Shown here: one piece after another, positions 34,345 to 46,398 of the stretch
How the letters are laid out: the number at the start of each line of letters is the position of its first letter
How positions within the stretch are numbered: position 1 is the first letter of the stretch
Position numbers and translations under genes: made by a program
NCBI GenBank assembly: GCA_037074705.1
Contig: CM073594.1
Coordinates: 29,976,309 to 30,040,308, forward strand
Reading direction: 5' to 3'
DNA length: 64,000 nt
From: Zhengitettix transpicula
Taxonomy: Eukaryota > Arthropoda > Insecta > Orthoptera > Tetrigidae
Notes under the pieces: generated by a model
The model's input: the letters and a program-made list of their open reading frames with translations, nothing else
Databases searched by the model: none
Told to the model about the DNA's origin: nothing

Positions 34345-34715
34345 ACACACAATATTTGGAGAATCCATTAAGAAATTGGAACTAATTTGGTGACAAAGTC
34401 ACATTCAAACTTGGATAGTGAGGAAGGATAGAAATAAATAGGAGAAATAGGAGGATTACACTTTATGTGAATTTATATGCTCAGGTGAAGAATTACGCAC
34501 ATAGAAAAGCATATGTTCAAAGCAGAGAGAAGGATGGAAGAAGAAGCAAAGACTGAAAATATTTGACCCAGGCAGGATTTGAACACACGTATTCTGCTCA
34601 GTACACAGACGCCTTAACCATCTTGGCCACCGGGTCAAGTTCCTGACCATGCAAATATAGACAGTCTTATTGTGGACAATTAGTTGTTTAGTGGAGGAAT
34701 GGATAGAGTATATAC
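34345..34715 (-). mobile_element. tRNA-derived SINE, antisense copy
   Basis: Reverse-complement copy of the SINE at 15,580. Its tail motif AGAATCCATTAAGAAATTGG is at the left. Its tRNA-like head is at about 34,563-34,640, with the B-box complement and ACGCCTTAACCATC as the A-box complement. It lies between the receptor and USE1 genes and is bounded on both sides by (TA)n or (CA)n tracts. Confidence 0.85.
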
Positions 34716-34721
34716 ATATAC

Positions 34722-34820
<99 letters not shown>

Positions 34821-34826
34821 GTATAT
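34709..34826. repeat. Compound (TA)n/(CA)n microsatellite
   Basis: TA-rich to about 34,768, (AC)n to about 34,798, then (AT)n to 34,821. It lies between the SINE and the family-B MITE. Confidence 0.95.
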
Positions 34827-35075
34827 GAGATAGTGATTCTGACTTACCTGAAATCAGTTGTTGCTCCAGTCTGGCATTCGAGTGCCTGAGCCCTCTTCTG
34901 CCAGCCAGCATGCACTTCAGATCGTCCTTCCTGAAGAAAGAGGCTCAGGCCCTCGAAAATTTGGAGTTCCACTTATGCCAGACTGGACCAACAACTGATT
35001 TAAGGTAAGTTGGCATCGCTGTCTCTCTTTCCTATTCTAATATGTTATTTAATTTGACCAAGTCACATTTTTCTT
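34822..35075. mobile_element. Family-B MITE, both arms
   Basis: The left arm has ATTCTGACTTACCTGAAATC and GTTGTTGCTCCAGTCTGGCA. The right arm has GCCAGACTGGACCAACAACT, TTTAAGGTAAGTTGGC and CTGTCTCTCTTTCCTATTCT, ending ATTTGACCAAGTCACATTTT. The inner repeat GCCTGAGCC/GGCTCAGGCC forms a second stem. Perfect donor-like sequence occurs in both arms, facing outward. Confidence 0.85.
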
Positions 35076-35277
35076 AAGTGTTTTATATATTACAATCTAC
35101 TGCCTGTTTGTAGTTGATCTTTGTATATGATTCTAACATTTCAACATTTAATTCAGACAAATGTTAATACTAATATATGGCAACTTAGAAGTATCTGTAT
35201 TACTTTTCATTAATCATATAAATTACATGAAAAACTATATTTTCAGGTGTTCAGTAAACAAGAAAACGTGCCAAAAT

Positions 35278-38024
35278 ATGAGGGTTTCTAAACAGGAAGT
35301 GAATGTTCAGCTCTTGCTGTTGCAATGTGAAGAAATGGCCAAACAAGATAAATTAAACTGGAGGCTTGAAAAGGTTTTCTTTTTGTCATTGTGATTTATA
35401 TCTATCTATATATATATATATATTGTACTGTGTTCATTTTTCAAAATAATAATCTATGGAACCTGTGTTTAATAAGGAACACTAAAAAAAATAGTTGGAT
35501 CCAGTTTAAGAAAATTAAATGTCTCTCTCTTCTCAAATATTAGTGATTGTTAATAACTTTACAGATTATAGTTATTACATCTAAAATTCACACTTGGTAT
35601 ATCATTAGCAACCAGATTTATCATCAGTTTTAATTAAATTTTTTATAACAATTATTTATTAGAATTGTAGGTGGGAGCAGAAAAGATTATACATTAATTT
35701 TAAATTATTTACTTGTTAAAAAAAAAGCCAAATATTGCTCCTGTGTGTACCACTAATTTTCTTAATATTGAATACATTTACACATATTTCGAGATACCAA
35801 TACACATGTAATTCATTCAATCTTTGAATCCTTTCATAAATATTTGGAAACATATTAATTATCTGGAAATGTAAAAAACAAAAATATGTAATGCCAATGA
35901 ATGTTTCATAAACCTGTTTTCAACACTGTTATAAATGTTCTGTTCTACAGCTCTGAAAAGTCATTGTACAAAAACATTTTCAATTAATCACAGGTAAACG
36001 TGAGACACTGTAAGTGTGCTTTTTTTTTCATTTGCTTGTAGTTTCTTATTTTATAATTGTAAGTAGTGCTGTCATTCATAAAAATAGCTTATTCAGTTTA
36101 ATAATTTTACTTTATGTGTTTGTGAAATAAATATTTCCAAAATTATTTTACAGTATGTAGCTGCTCTTGATGAAATGATTGCAAGTCTTCAGAAATTACC
36201 CAAGTAAGTTGAATTTTGTGAAATTATTTATTACACATAGGCTTTTTTTTCTCAGAGTACATGTGATTCATAAATAAACAATGCACCTTTTTGAAATGTC
36301 TGATTACATGCATGTTATTGATTTGTAATGTTAAATAATTAACATTTATTTTATATAATGTTTTACATTTCATTATTGTTATTATATTGAACAATCTGTT
36401 TCTGTACTCATATTGTTTTTCCAATATTTCAGTAATAAACCAAATAAAGATACAATTTCTGATTATGTTAGACGGACAGTTTTTCTCAAAGGTGTTCTTG
36501 AAACAGAAAAATTAGTAAGTTTATTTAAGATTTAAATGTTTTTAATGCATGAATTAAGTAGACTTTACCATCATTGTTGAAAAGGAAAACTGAGTGATGT
36601 GTTTCTAAGTAATTAATTACTACTGAAAGAGCTCTTTATTTGAAGACATTAATTTTTTTGTAAAATTTTCCAGTTATCTTTAATTTAATGAAAATATTGT
36701 TGAATAGGGGTGAACTTCCCTGTCTTCTATTTGGTGTTATGTCTAAACTGTGTACCCTGAATGAACTAATACAGAATCAAGAAAACTGCTTTACTTGAAG
36801 TAAATACTAATTTTTATTTGAATTGCTATTACATCCTAATTAACTATAATCACAGATAATTACATAAGAAACATTGAATACAATTCCTTCTCAATTCTCT
36901 GATAATACACTTCTAAAAATGATTATTCTTGTGTGCTGTGACAGTCCAGTGTGTCTAATATCTCATCTGGATAGGTCTAGTGAATTAAAAATTTATTTCT
37001 AACTTGTATTTATTTGAATTTAAACCAGATTTAAGCTACTGTGGAAACAAAATTTTTTAAAATATATTATTGATTGTAAGCAGTAAATAAAATTCTTATT
37101 AAAGAAAATGAACATACAATTTGATATTGTTGTTCTCTAATTGAAATATTGAGAATGTTTTTAATTCAATAAATTTATGGATCATTGGTGGTAGTTCATA
37201 ACAAATTGTAATTTTATAATGTTGATTTACAAGGCTAATCCTGCTGAAAAAGTAGTCGCTGCTCAACTCCTATCACATGGAGCAGCAACTGCTTCGGAGA
37301 CAATCACTAAAGAAATTCACCAAAAGACAACTACAAAATGTAATAAAGAACTAAGGGAACAGCTTTTTCAAACAGGTGAATTATAAATTTAGATTAACTC
37401 TTAGAAAAAAATAGCTATTTTTCAGTTGATACAACATTTACAGGTAGTGATAGTAGTTTGAGACAAAGAAAAGAAAACAGTTCTGGTACAGATTTGGATG
37501 AACTAATTAAACTCCACCAGTCTGTGCAGGAGAAACTGGCTGATGACATGCTTATTTTGGCACAAAACCTGAAACATCAATCTCAGTTGGCTGGCAGCAT
37601 TATTAATAAAGACAAAGAGGTAACATTTGACAATAATACTATATATATAAACCTTATGGAAAATGTGATGAGATCAAATTAAATAACACATTATTCTTCA
37701 CAGACTCCCTTTCCTATCTAAATGTATTATATATATATAATTTTTCTCTTTCTCTAGATGGTAAACAAATCATCATTTCAAGCAGACAAAAATTTAGGGA
37801 CATTAAAGAAAGAATCTGACCGTCTGCAAGAACATACTCGAAAAGCATGGAAATGCTGGATATTTGTGATGATAGTTGTTGTTATTGTCATATTTATAAG
37901 TAAGTAAACAATAAAAATGCAGCATTTCTTAGGCTATGAGTTATATCAACAAAATAATTTAACTATTTCAACTTTACTTTTTACAGATTTGGTTCTTTTT
38001 ATGAGGGTCATGAAGAAAAAATGA
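35278..38024 (+). CDS. Use1: USE1 (p31), ER SNARE for retrograde transport, seven exons
   Basis: A tail-anchored SNARE of the ER that pairs with Syntaxin-18, Sec20 and Sec22 in Golgi-to-ER retrograde transport (family knowledge). Exons: 35278-35373, 36154-36203, 36433-36514, 37234-37375, 37444-37619, 37758-37899 and 37987-38024; phases agree, about 241 residues, close to human USE1. Visible USE1 signatures are NWRLEKYVAALDEM across exons 1-2, VFLKGVLETEKL in exon 3, and the SNARE heptads QEKLADDMLILAQNLK in exon 5 through ESDRLQEHTRKAW in exon 6. A hydrophobic anchor (about residues 210-235) ends MRVMKKK, so the C-terminus is lumenal. The first donor (AAG|GTTTTC) is weak, but the protein join LEK|YVAAL is required by homology. 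The start could be further upstream, because the frame stays open to 35,161. AATAAA lies at 38,044 and 38,085. Intron 5 contains a family-B MITE scrap at about 37,650-37,735. Confidence 0.95.
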
Positions 38025-39515
38025 ATTCGTTGGACATTGAATGAATAAAAATTTTGAGAATGAGTATTTTTGTATTTCTTTGTAAATAAAATTATATATA
38101 TGTTATTTCTTATTCAGAAATATAATTATTTATATCAATTCACAATCTTATAAAGTAGCATGTGAAATATACGTTGAATACATACTGTAGTAATATAAAG
38201 TTCAGAAATGGTCCCTTATCCCATAATTTATTTGTATTAATTTTTATGAGCAACAACTTTCAAATTGTGTAAATTGACAGCAGTCATCTGAATTCATATA
38301 ATTTTAGTAGGCAATAATACTAAAATATTTGATATGTTATAGTGTCTAGTGGAATATTATTTAACAGCACAAATTCATTAGCATGTGTATCTATTAGTAT
38401 ATTTTTTGTCCTTATGTGGAAAGACAGCTAAGCATTAACATCCTACTTCTTATTGAGTATAAATGCTTGCACCCTTACTCTGCTTCTTCATTCAGATGCT
38501 AAAGGCCAAGATAGCTGTGGACTAGACCAAATGAAGTAAATCTATGAGATTGTTATTCTCTCCCCGAGGATGAACAGTTTCATTATTGTTCCAAATGTTG
38601 GTGTAAATCTCTGTCTTATTCAGCTCTCATTCTTGATTATTCATGACTTTGCCACTGTCCCATCTCTCGTTAGGTTTCCATTCTGGTGTCTTTTTACTTT
38701 GTGTCTTTACTACCTGCTGTCTTTTCACTTTCATATTCAGACAATGGAATTACCTGAAAAAATCTGTATACCATTACCTCACCATTAGCAAAAAAATTTA
38801 AAACCAAATATTTTTGTTATATGAGGGGAATGTTGCACTATTTTGATTTTCTTAAAATATACATAAAAATTCGCTTAAATATTAAACTCCTTTACGATAT
38901 ATGTTGATGGAATTGGGATAGTATATTAGGACAGAAAATTATACAAATGGTTACACACAACCAGTGTGACTTTATTATTTTAAAAAGTTTCACCTATTAC
39001 AAAATATTTTAGTAAACTGCACAAAAATAAATTATACTGCATTACAGCATTGACAGAAGCAGTTATGTAAGTACAAAAAACATGCGAGATATCAAGCATG
39101 TGCCACATTTTCAGTTCATTCCAAGTACTTTGATAATTTGTTTCCAATAGAGAAAATGAATCTTTAGAAGGTTGAAATTATAAAATTGAACTAAAACTGA
39201 ATACTTCTCTGAAATAACAAAATTATCTAGTGTTTTAACTTGAAACAGTTTGGCATAAATAGTAATTCACCTCACCATAATTGTAAAGTTGAGTTTGAGA
39301 AAATGAATTTCCTGTGGTATGCTTAATTGATTTAGGAAATAAGATATTTTGTAATATAAATTATCTAATGAGAGACATTACAATTTTTTTTGTATTAACT
39401 TCAAGAAAATTCTCTTAAAATATGACTGCATATAAACAGATTTAAAGGCACACTTTCTTATTCACAGTTTCATATAAAAAATGCTTATCACAGCTATAGA
39501 GGAATACTAATTAAT
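38025..39515. other. Convergent 3' region of USE1 and OSTF1
   Basis: The USE1 3' UTR probably ends near 38,110. The OSTF1 3' UTR enters from the right; a minus-strand AATAAA lies at 38,971-38,976. The frame at 38,570-38,788 shows no domain. No repeat was recognised. Confidence 0.6.
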
Positions 39516-41387
39516 TTAATCTGAATCATCAGCATAATCCTCATCATCATATGTTGTTAAGCTACTGTTGTGATGATTTGATGAAGCAAGCTGAAGAATA
39601 TTTTTTATTGCAGAATTCTGAGCTAGATCTAAAGGGGTTTGTTTATCTTTATTTATGATTTGAGGATTAGCACCTCTGTTTAGTAGAAGTTCCAATACTT
39701 CTAAATGTCCTCGAGCAGCAGCCACATGCAGTGATGTATCTCCTACTTTATTCTAAAACATTTAGAAAGAAACAAGAGTTATTCTTCACTTCTTCAAATT
39801 GTTGAAGTGAGCTTGGATGAATATTATAATTACTTGTGCATTTACTGCTGGATTATTCAGTGCCAACAACTCATTGACACAGTCTACATGCCCTCCATGA
39901 CTTGCCCAGTACAAAGGAGTGTTGCCTGCAGAGTCTAATCCTGACCCAGAAACACCTTGCTGCAGGCACTCTTGTAAAAAGCTCAAGTTTCCTCGCCGTG
40001 CAGCTTCATGAAGAGGCATTTCAACTTCTTCGGTTTGACTTTCCACTATAACAATTAATATTTGAATTATAGCTATCATGTTTATACATTAATACAAGTA
40101 CAAATTTGTGAAAATGTAATGATTATTAGATGGTTTGGGAATAAATGTTTTTAACTGCAATACAATCAAATACACACATGACAATGACAAACACATTGTG
40201 ATAATTTTTCCTTTTTCAATCTTTCACATTTATGTATAAAATAACATTTATCTGCTTTGTTTTGGAATAGATTCTTGAGAATAACGTCTGGCCACTCTTT
40301 CAAACACATACGATAAATTGACAATTGTGTGTAGTGTTTTGTTGAGGTTGTGGACTGTTTATGGCTTATTCTCCTAATTTCTACAATATCTGGATTTACC
40401 TATACTTGACACTATAGTTTTTGTTAGGTAGACATAGCATAATAGGATTTAAAATATAATTATTGAATTTTATGCATACATCTAAATGAAATTACGGTTA
40501 ATCCAATAGTTGGAGTATACTAATGAAATTATTAGTTTCATACTTTCATAAAATCTCTCACCATAATTGCTAGGAATAAGCCCTGTCTTGTTACCACATC
40601 GTGCCTTCCACCAATTAGGATCAGTTACTTGATCAAAGACATATAATAAGTCACCTTCTTGAAATGATAATTCATCTGGCTGAAAACAAAACACACCATT
40701 TACAATATTAGATAAAATTAGAGAAATAAATGTTTAAAATGTAAAATTATTTCATCAAGCAATTTTTAAATAATTATGAAGGATAATTGTGACCATATCT
40801 TTTGAAAATTTGCATAATTTGCTACTCGTAGATTTGCCTTTTGTTATATGTAATTTTAATTTGATAATAAAGAAATTAGTTTTTAAATATTACCAATTGA
40901 GCTGTATAGTTGAACAGAGCTCTGACAACTTTCACTTTTCCTGCAAATGTAGAATCACATTTAGTACAATTCAAATCTAAACATGCTCCAAAAGTTCTTA
41001 TTCCTAAACCTTATTTTCATCTGCACATATGTTTTAGAATATTTATAAGATTGTAATATCAATTTAATAGCTTTACAAGAAAAAAATGACAACTGTACTT
41101 ATTAAAATTGAAATTAAAATAAATGCAAACATTTAATGAATATTTTATTAAGCAAAAATTAGTTGGATTGTAAATATACAAGTGATTTGCGGCATTCATA
41201 TTAAATACGCTCCTTGTTGTAGAACGAATTTGACATTAACGCATGTCCATATCTATTTTTCACAATTATGCAAGGGGGTGTGGCTGTCTATCATTTATGC
41301 TTCAATAGTTATAAAACAAAGGAACTTGCCAGGTTTTGGTGTTGGCTTTGGAGGTATGCTATGATTAATTGCTACTCCGGCGGCCAT
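39516..41387 (-). CDS. OSTF1: OSTF1, SH3 and ankyrin-repeat adaptor, five exons
   Basis: Homologue of osteoclast-stimulating factor 1, a cytoplasmic adaptor. Exons on the minus strand: 41387-41330, 40940-40894, 40679-40562, 40045-39834 and 39752-39516. Phases agree and give about 223 residues, close to human OSTF1 (about 214). The N-terminus is proline-rich (PPKPTPKPGK). The SH3 domain spans residues about 20-75 with ALFNY, PDELSFQEGD, the WW of DPNWWKA and GLIPSNYV. Ankyrin repeats follow at about 80-190 (PLHEAARRGNLSFLQECL, TPLYWASHGGHVDCVNELL, TSLHVAAARGHLEVLELLL). The tail is acidic (YDDEDYADDSD), as in the family. The first intron appears to use a GC donor (CCTG|GCAAGT): no GT donor at that point keeps the KPG-KVKVVRALF join. 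The ATG at 41,387 lies in a short GC-richer stretch at the 5' end. The domain mix predicts protein-protein scaffolding; the partner in insects is not evident. Confidence 0.94.
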
Positions 41388-44300
41388 TGAAGATTCGCTC
41401 AAAACAGATGACAAAATGAAAAAACATTAATTTTGACACATCTGATTAGGCATAATATCTTTGGTCATTTCTCAAAGATCGTAAGAGAAAAGTATCTCCC
41501 ATACGACTTTTAGTGACGAATACTATAGTCACAGTTACATTTACACATAGAGAAGTAAATTATGATGTTTACAAAATACTTTACAATTTCTATGAATACG
41601 TCAAGATACAAAAAATAATAAAATCAAATTCAAATAAGATCTTATTAAAATATTACTTTCAAATTTTTAATCAATTTGTGATTTATGAAATATGGACTAT
41701 GACACGAATGATAATTGTCCAGTATTAGTGCTAAGTACTTTTATTTTTAGAAACTTTTTCTGCTGTATCACACTTAGTGAAATTATTCCCCTTATATAAA
41801 ATTAATCCAGAAACATAACATGCGAATAAGAATTTGAACAACAATTTTAAATGAATCAGTTAGATTTGTAATGCTATTATTACATCGTCAAAGGACGAAT
41901 AAATAAGGTTGTTTTATTGGGTCTTCTTATAAATTACATTTTGGAATCTCGTCATTCAGAAACATGTATCGATTAGATTATCGTTGGTATACTACTTAGT
42001 GCAGTCTTCGGGGATATTATTTAAAATTTAGTTTATTCCAGGTCGTTTCTCTTTTTCTTAAAATTTTGTTCGAAGATAATAAATCTCGAAATTCTACACA
42101 CTCCCCACGAAATGATATCTCACCACAGATTATTATTTTATTATTTATATATAGAAGTACCATCGGTTTCGTATTACAGCCGATTCGATTCATAGAACAC
42201 AGGCACAGTCTGATACTTGTATTTTAGGAATTTATTAATTCATAGAACACAGGTACTGTATTTTATGAATTTGTTATTTTCTCAAGTATTTAAAACATTT
42301 AACAGATACAGAAATTATTCATAGTTTTTCATAGACAGAACACCATGTTTTTTGTGTCGAAATATTTTAATGTGAGTGCCATTAAATTATTTATGCTTCG
42401 TGCATTCATGACAATAAATATTATATCGGTTTTTATTTTAATTCTTTCCGAATAAGTCAAAAAGATCGCTGAGCTTTTTCCTCAAAATGAGCTTTTTCTC
42501 ACTCATCTTAAATTTTCCATTATCATCACATACGTTTCGTTTATTGTATTGGGAATTAAGACGCTTATGATTTGCAAAATTATAATACCAACCAAATGAA
42601 ATGATTATAAATAGTTAGTATGTACTATTAATAACACGAATGATTATGTACAATGTAACAAATGGAATTATGGAATATTAAACTAAAATAAACAAAAAAT
42701 GTACGCACTACGCACTTACCATTAAGCTTGGCTCCTTAATAGAATAATAAATACAGTCGTGTAAATTCTTTCATGAAACTTAAACAAGTATTCAATAGTT
42801 AATAGATTGTTCTGTACTTGCTACAGTTTAGCATATTTTTCTGTGGCGAATCATTCAGAAAATGTTTTAATGAACTTTTTCTGCAATATACAAGGCTTTA
42901 AACTGTGCATCTTGAGTTCTATGATGAGTGAGCGCATCTGCTGTATTTTGTAATTAAAACTCCTCAGTTTGTTGAATTTTCATCTGGCTCGAAAGGACTA
43001 TTTGAATGAACTATTCGCGTTCTTTGAGAATCTCCCGACTACTTCTTTTCCGTTTGTAATATACAGAGTACATACACAGCAAAAATTCCATTCGTATTTG
43101 TTGTTTTCCATTTTGTCACACTGCTTAAGTTGATTTTATCCTATGCAAATATTAATTACGGCTCGAAAATATCTCTCTTTTTGCACCTGACTGAGAATGA
43201 GGAAAAAAATCAACACATGTTTACGTTGTTTGGCGCAATGCTGCTAATTAGATCAGGTGATCTTGTCCTGGGAAAGTCGCGTAACCGTGATCTGATGTAA
43301 CATTTCCCTGAAGTCTCCAAGAAGTCAATGGGAAACACAGTCATCTTTAAATTAATCGCGTAGTTCTGTATTTCAACTGGCAGACATGCACAATTATCAG
43401 ATGAAGTTTCTTTATTATAAACGGGTGCTTACATATAATGTTATAAGATATTGCAATATGGTCGCTGTGTCGTATTAGATAATTCAGAAAGTTAACAATT
43501 ATATTTTTAAAGAATATTTATGTTCTAAAATCTTTTACTCATTTACTTATGCTAAGTATGTAAAATATAAAATTAAAAGAAAATAAATTGACGTTTATAT
43601 ACCGTCACATTAATTTTAATTATTTTTTTGATACGACTCCATCCATGCATTACGCATGCTTATTTATTACAATATCTTCACATAAGAAAATGTTACTTAT
43701 TTTATTTCAGGGTTTCAGTTTAAAAAAAAAAACAAGGAAATATATCGTGTTTAAAAACTCTCAGTTTCTGAATGGAATGCAGGAACATATGCCAATACTT
43801 AAACCTGTCACATTTTTGGTATTGGTTGCTCGTTCTTTGTCTCTTAAGGAAGGTAAAGGAATATCTGTTATTGTGAGTATTCATACCTAAAAGTTAACCT
43901 ACGTTGTAAGATATCGGTTTTGAAAACGCCAACGTCACGCTTAAGTGGTGAATTCTCTTTCTACTAGCCAGGCTTAACAAACTAACGCAGTCAGTGTCTA
44001 TCAAGGACCATTGAGAAGATAAGGCCAAGAAAAAAGCAGTCTCACGTCCATGGAATGGGAACCTGCGCTTGGAGGCATATGAATCAAAAATGGTGAACAT
44101 GGTGGGAAGGCAAAAGACTGAAGAATTATTGAATCCTGATTTTGTTTAGCTGGCTGTTAAACATTACTTAATCAAACTGAACTTACTTGAAGCAAATCGC
44201 AATCGATTAATTAGCACATAAATAAACTGCCAAATAACAAATCTAAATCGACCTTGGTTAAACGATCGGAAATAATCTATAATCTCCCGAAGATGAAAGA

Positions 44301-46317
44301 AATGGTGATTACAGACGTCGTTTCCAAATGAGAGTGCGTTGCTTCGTTGTCGGGTTTTCAGCTCCAACCATATTCAAAATTCTCTAATTCAATTAGCTTC
44401 CTCCTGGCGGTTTAATCGGGAGTTCCATACTAGATGAATGAGACCATTTGTCGGACTTACAACTTTCTCAATAACTATCTCTCATATTCATATTTTTCTG
44501 GCTCATATCCCTTCTTCTCTGTACTATCTGCCTTTTCTATGTTATTAACAGAATTTTTTCCAACTGTACTTTTAGTATATCTCTCCCGAACAATCTGGAT
44601 GACCAATTATTTGATTACCTTCCAGAGCTGCAGAAAATATAACTCCATGTGGAAAATAACGTCCCAGTGATTACTGGAGACAGTTGGAGTTTTATGGTCT
44701 GAGTTTCCTCTAAATGTTTTCTCAGTTTCTTAAAGAGACACTAGCATTTATATGTCGGCTTCCTGGACGGGAGATCAACCTGTATCTATCCGGGACTCTT
44801 AAGCAGCTTCTTGTTAATCCCCGGATTTTTCTTTAAAATGTTGGCGTACAAAATACAGCTATAAAATTGTTAAGTGAATAAATTCTTGTGAAACCCATCT
44901 TATCCGACATCATACATATAAAAGTATTTTTTAATATATTTTCTCTAACGAAATATTTCCCGAAATTTGGAGTTAAATCAGTAATTTATATTTTGGGCTT
45001 CAACGATCAAATTATTTAAATTAATTCGAAATATAACTGTCGGAGATTTTTTCAAAGCGTAAAAAATATTGAAAATTAATATTTAATTTTATAGTTTTTT
45101 GTTTGTTAAAAATAAATAACGTATCCAAGATTACATACAACAATAATGTTTGGGTTTTAATAAGAACACAATGTCTAATTAAATGTATATCAAAATAATT
45201 CTAATTGCATGTTCAACTGTATATGTTTTGAATTAATAGTATCATTGGAAGTTATTTTTTTAAGCACGTCACTTTTGGGACTTCAACCAAATATTACAAC
45301 TAACTTATGGATTCAGTGTTTTCTTAAAGATATTTTCAAAATAAACATAGATCTACTACGAATTTATAGCCAATGGCACTTGCACAATAAAGTGTTTTTC
45401 ATATGATTTAATAAATCATAAATAGTACTAGTATTATTTATGTTCTCTATTTTTTTTCTATTACAGCCATAATATCTTTACCACCTTCAGTCATTTGGTG
45501 TGTAACTGTAGACCTATTACATCATTACTAGAGTTCCTCTGATAAAATACTCAGTTTCTGTTAAAACATTAAGTTTATGTTCCGTATGTTTTCATTAGTT
45601 GGAAGTGTAAGACATAATTAAAATAATTAATTCTGAGTAAATTATATCTATGTCTAAACGCAACTCTACAAATTTATTATTTTCAAAATAAGCGTAATTT
45701 CGGTACACTATATCTGTATAATAAACGGACTGTTAACATAGTCATGTATGCCCATTCATAATATACCTTTAGGTCGATAGATTCTTTGACTTTTCATTGA
45801 CTGAATCCCTATATACATATCAACTTGTAAAGACCTACAAAAAAAAGTCTTATCACTTTATTGTCCAGCTACTTCAATAAAATGACTCAGAAAATTTGTA
45901 TTCTATTTGAAAGCGTATTTATCCCAGTTGTAGCTGCCCAAATATATATTAGTGAAAGTTAATTTGAAATATAAAAATTGTTTGTAAATCTACGGTAAGA
46001 AGGTTTGGATCAACAAGGAACTAAAAGCTCATCATGACGTTTGGTAAAACATCCAACCCAGGGGTCTGACCTCACAGACAGGAAAATATTTTTCGCTGCT
46101 TCACCTCAGTAATGAAGATTTATGACCGTTGTTTGAGAAATATGGCGGCTTTCAACCAAAGAGCTACTTAAAACACTAAATGCGTTTCTGTTTACAAAAC
46201 AAGCGATTCGTCTTGAGCTGAAGTACGGAAGCCGTTATAGTCATACTGGAAGGTGATAATTGCCTTCGGTTTAGTTTCCAGTAGCGGTTCTGTTGGGGTG
46301 ACACACTCTGCGGCCTG
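41388..46317. other. Gene-free region of about 5 kb
   Basis: It contains the OSTF1 upstream region and otherwise AT-rich sequence without recognised coding or repeat content. Frames such as 43,588-43,890, 43,894-44,100 and 44,434-44,670 have no domain, no signal-peptide exon partner and no codon bias. The MITEs, SINEs and (TA)n tracts that crowd 9.9-37.7 kb are absent here. Confidence 0.55.
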
Positions 46318-46354
46318 TATAAATACTCCTCAGTTGCTCTCCACCATACTCAGT
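46318..46354 (+). promoter_or_regulatory. Core promoter of secreted-peptide gene 1
   Basis: TATAAAT at 46,318-46,324 and an arthropod-type initiator TCAGT at 46,350-46,354. The initiator A is about 34 bases from the start of the TATA box, and the ATG follows 47 bases after the initiator A. Confidence 0.65.
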
Positions 46355-46398
46355 GGTTCAAGGTTTCAGTCGGGATCAGAATCTTAGGCACCATCAGA

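Larger units (their letters stand above)
33784..35277. other. Divergent intergenic region between the receptor and USE1
   Basis: This spacer separates two head-to-head genes and is mostly mobile-element debris. It holds mixed MITE fragments at 33,950-34,325 (GGCTGATTTATCTTAAATCG, then GATAGGAAAGAAGGACACAG), an antisense SINE, compound microsatellites and a family-B MITE. A splice acceptor (TATTTTCAG at 35,246) shortly before the USE1 ATG suggests a USE1 5' UTR exon lies in this stretch. No TATA box is evident for either gene. Confidence 0.6.
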
